Below, one piece after another: positions 34,351 through 36,094 of a stretch of DNA of 36,094 bases. The notes beneath the pieces were generated by a model, which made no database searches, was not told the DNA's origin, and saw nothing but the letters and a program-made list of their open reading frames with translations. Origin of the DNA: a virus; IMG/VR virus record IMGVR_UViG_3300030390_001940, positions 1-36,094 of that record. One strand, given 5' to 3'. A program made the translations under genes and the position numbers. Position 1 is the first letter of the stretch. Each line of letters starts with the position of its first letter.

Positions 34351-34549
34351 CTTTCTTTTCTTTTTCTAATTCTTCAGCTTTAATTTTTAACTCTTCAATT
34401 GCTTCCTTATAACCAGGCATTAATTTTACAGCTTCTAAAGTACCCATAGTTGTAGTACTAAGTATATTAAGTTCATTAATCATTTGTTGTATTACTCTAG
34501 TTAATGATGCAATTTTGTTTTGCATTTCTAGTAATTTACTTTCTTTCAT
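34322..34549 (-). CDS. Small helical protein upstream of ribonucleotide reductase
   Basis: This 75-residue protein is helical and probably coiled coil: an N-terminal heptad region (1–30), a conserved-looking TMGTLEAVKLMPGYKEAIEEL block (about 34–54), and a Lys/Glu-rich C-terminus. Its ATG overlaps the stop of the 57-aa gene by one base (TAATG), and its 3' end overlaps the reductase by 29 bases. Similar small proteins occur in marine phage genomes, but I know of no function. Confidence 0.55.
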   Translation of the reverse strand: MKESKLLEMQNKIASLTRVIQQMINELNILSTTTMGTLEAVKLMPGYKEAIEELKIKAEELEKEKKDGVIEQNTK

Positions 34550-34722
34550 TATGTTATTTTTGGTACTCCATATTTATCTGAGTATTTTATTAAGTCTTTG
34601 TATTTTAAATATCCTTTAGATTCAAAGCTCCAGTCTATATACTTTTGCAGTTGACGTTCAGCATATTTTCTTCTTGCTAAATCTTTCTGCTCGAAAGAAT
34701 TAAGCTCACGGTTTCTTCGCAT
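34549..34722 (-). CDS. 57-residue basic hypothetical protein
   Basis: A short frame (MRRNRELNSFEQK…YGVPKIT) fills the gap between the nuclease gene and the 75-aa gene. It overlaps the nuclease 3' end by 46 bases and shares one base (TAATG) with the next start. It is rich in Arg, Lys and Tyr, with an amphipathic helix about 9–30 (a QKDLARRKYAERQLQKYIDW core) and a segment SKGYLKYKDLIKYSDKYG. The tight overlap and sensible composition support it as real. Function unknown; a nucleic-acid-binding or host-takeover peptide is possible. Confidence 0.55.
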   Translation of the reverse strand: MRRNRELNSFEQKDLARRKYAERQLQKYIDWSFESKGYLKYKDLIKYSDKYGVPKIT

Positions 34723-35126
34723 TCCTTTTGATTTTGAGGTTTGTATAACGTAATGTTCGGTAAGTGTTTATGTACATAAGCTTTAAATAACTTCCAACGT
34801 ATGGGAAAAGATTCATTAGCACGTCCTTTACATTCAATAATAAAATTATCTCCCACAAAATCTGGAGTATACTTAATGTTAAGTATTTTTTTATTACCTC
34901 TATTACGGTATTCACCTTTGCCATTACCTTGCCGTTCATAAGCTTCTTGTTCAAAGTTAAAAGAAGGGACAAGCTCGTAAGTTTGCCCCTCATAATGTGC
35001 CTTTATCTTAGCTTTTTTCAAAGCTATGTACATGTGTTTTTCTAAACCTGAGGCAAATTGTATGCCATCATGTTTAACTTTTTTAGATCTTACCGGACCT
35101 TTCTTGCGGCTAAATCGGCGCGACAT
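34677..35126 (-). CDS. PDDEXK-type nuclease (T7 endonuclease I / DUF1064-like)
   Basis: This 149-residue protein begins with a basic N-terminus (MSRRFSRKKG). The nuclease core is E29 in a helix (SGLEKHMY), then PDF (D89) and an E-x-K motif at 98–100 (IIECKGR). This E…PD…ExK pattern is that of PDDEXK enzymes such as T7 endonuclease I and DUF1064 proteins, which cut branched or recombining DNA. The C-terminal helix/strand (WKLFKAYVHKHLPNITLYKP) completes the usual fold. Its 3' end overlaps the 57-aa gene by 46 bases. A Holliday-junction resolvase or replication-intermediate nuclease role is inferred. Confidence 0.75.
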   Translation of the reverse strand: MSRRFSRKKGPVRSKKVKHDGIQFASGLEKHMYIALKKAKIKAHYEGQTYELVPSFNFEQEAYERQGNGKGEYRNRGNKKILNIKYTPDFVGDNFIIECKGRANESFPIRWKLFKAYVHKHLPNITLYKPQNQKECEETVSLILSSRKI

Positions 35127-35463
35127 GATCTGTCCAATCTAATTGCGCTGATGAAGCATCTGAAGGATGCGGTGGTCTAAAGCTTGCTTTATTAGCTTCT
35201 TCCATAGCTATTTTAGCATCAAGATCTTTTTTCATAGCAGCATGTGATTCTTTTGCAGCTTGAATATAAAGAACAGCATCCATAAGCTCTTCTTGAACAT
35301 CATTAAGATAACCAGCTAGATCTTTATGTCCACCAGTTCTTTCTTCGTGTAATGTTCTACCGTACTTAGCATAGCCAACATCTGATCTTGTAACGAACTT
35401 GTCGCAGACTCTTTCTACAACAGGATCTCTGAATATTATAGTCTTACTTTTCATCTTTAACAA
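35110..35463 (-). CDS. Small MazG-like nucleotide pyrophosphohydrolase
   Basis: This 117-residue protein shows RSDVGYAKYGRTLHEERTGG (about 26–45), then a long helix with EE-L-M-D (E58, E59, D62) typical of the MazG/all-alpha NTP-pyrophosphohydrolase superfamily. A second metal-binding helix is less clear, and the C-terminal 40 residues are Pro/Ser/Ala-rich and look disordered. It overlaps the larger MazG-like gene by 20 bases; an ATG at 35454 would make it 114 residues and cut the overlap to 11. It probably hydrolyses a nucleotide or dNTP to adjust pools. A non-catalytic role is possible. Confidence 0.6.
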   Translation of the reverse strand: MLKMKSKTIIFRDPVVERVCDKFVTRSDVGYAKYGRTLHEERTGGHKDLAGYLNDVQEELMDAVLYIQAAKESHAAMKKDLDAKIAMEEANKASFRPPHPSDASSAQLDWTDHVAPI

Positions 35464-36082
35464 ATGTTCCGTTAACCATTTTACCAGTTCTCTTTGAGAT
35501 AACTTTGTATGCGGCGTCTATACACTCTTCAATTGTTGTACCACCAAGATGAGCCATGTTGGTTAATACTACAACCATATCGCCTATAGCATCTACAAAC
35601 TCATGTTGATCATCTTTTAGTACAGCTCTACCTAGTTCACCAGCTTCTTCCATTAGCTTACAGAACTGAGTTTTCTTATCGCCTTTAGTATAAAGACCTC
35701 TTTCACCAGCCCAGTCTCTTATAAGCTGAAACCTATTATCAGTCTTCATATAGGTTAAGCTACCGTTGCCATTAGCTCTAGTCGTGAGCGTATCTAAATA
35801 AGCTTGGTAAGCATCTTTACCAAATGGAAATCTTTCAGCTTCTGTAGCGTGATCATGAACTTGAAAGTATTTAGCAAATGCTTTATTGTATATGTAAGAT
35901 CTTTCTGTAGTGTACATGGATGTCTTAACATTACCCATTATCCAAGCAATTGTTTCCATGTTGATTTCAAATTCACCATGAAGTGTTTCCCATGTTTTAC
36001 CCATCATATCCATTAGTCTTCCTTTTAATTTAGATACTGGTACTGGAAATGTGCTTGTCTGCTCTGTTGCGTTTATATACAT
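35444..36082 (-). CDS. MazG-type nucleotide pyrophosphohydrolase with unknown N-terminal domain
   Basis: This 212-residue protein carries a MazG-type helical core at its C-terminus: EEAGE (E145, E146, E149) and EFVDAIGD (E161, D164, D168), the EExxE…ExxD metal-binding pattern. The domain extends to about 200 (GTTIEECIDAAYKVISKRTGKM). The N-terminal ~115 residues (KGRLMDMMGKTWETLHGEF…) do not match anything I recognise and may bind substrate or a partner. Phage MazG homologues hydrolyse NTPs or dNTPs, some with a role in the (p)ppGpp response. The ATG lies 12 bases from the window edge; the frame stays open to the edge, so an earlier start cannot be ruled out. Confidence 0.75.
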   Translation of the reverse strand: MYINATEQTSTFPVPVSKLKGRLMDMMGKTWETLHGEFEINMETIAWIMGNVKTSMYTTERSYIYNKAFAKYFQVHDHATEAERFPFGKDAYQAYLDTLTTRANGNGSLTYMKTDNRFQLIRDWAGERGLYTKGDKKTQFCKLMEEAGELGRAVLKDDQHEFVDAIGDMVVVLTNMAHLGGTTIEECIDAAYKVISKRTGKMVNGTFVKDEK

Positions 36083-36094
36083 TTTATTTTGGTT

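Noticed and set aside
1-36094. tRNA genes, CRISPR arrays, IS elements, att sites
   Set aside because: None seen: no regularly spaced direct repeats, no transposase or integrase motif, and no cloverleaf-like sequence noticed in the intergenic gaps, all of which are shorter than 130 bases.

Overview
The window looks like about 36 kb of an AT-rich bacteriophage genome, or an uncultured phage contig. It contains a virtually complete virion-morphogenesis block on the + strand (1–31953) and the promoter-distal end of a nucleotide-metabolism/DNA-processing operon on the - strand (32027–36082). The two blocks converge on a bidirectional hairpin terminator at about 31989–32022. I see no tRNA, rRNA, IS element, CRISPR array, integrase or att site. 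No stretch over 300 bases lacks a gene. The standard genetic code fits: TAA, TAG and TGA all end plausible genes.

Host: most + strand starts have no Shine-Dalgarno sequence and sit behind runs of A and T. An A is present at -3 in 12 of the 15 + strand ATG starts I checked. This is the initiation style of Bacteroidota such as Flavobacteriia. Together with family resemblance to proteins I associate with marine viral metagenomes, it suggests a marine Bacteroidota phage; this is inference. Terminase, portal, two connector proteins and large nozzle-like proteins are present, while sheath, long tail tube and tape measure are absent. That points to a short-tailed (podovirus-like) particle, possibly distantly crAss-like.

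Layout of the + strand: the 3' end of a modular LamG-type adhesin; four small proteins; a protein with two tandem GroES-like domains; a probable small terminase; TerL; portal; scaffold; major capsid protein; a small capsid-associated protein; a conserved 258-aa protein; two connector proteins; two large tail proteins (1375 and 645 aa); two internal-virion-like proteins (347 and 531 aa); and a 2955-aa giant protein with an HELSH metalloprotease-like motif. Two intrinsic terminators bracket the 258-aa gene inside this array. They may set a step-down in expression after the capsid genes.

The - strand operon, in transcription order: a MazG-type protein with an unknown N-terminal domain; a second small MazG-like protein; a PDDEXK-type nuclease; a 57-aa protein; a 75-aa helical protein; a class II (B12-dependent) ribonucleotide reductase; a 90-aa three-helix membrane protein; a 51-aa two-helix membrane protein; and finally a 13-codon reading frame with four cysteines (CxxC…CxxC) placed exactly between the last stop codon and the terminator. 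Most of these genes overlap by a few to a few tens of bases. Together they appear to control dNTP pools and process DNA, with possible membrane or lysis functions at the end.

All functional assignments come from reading motifs and from family memory. No database search was made.
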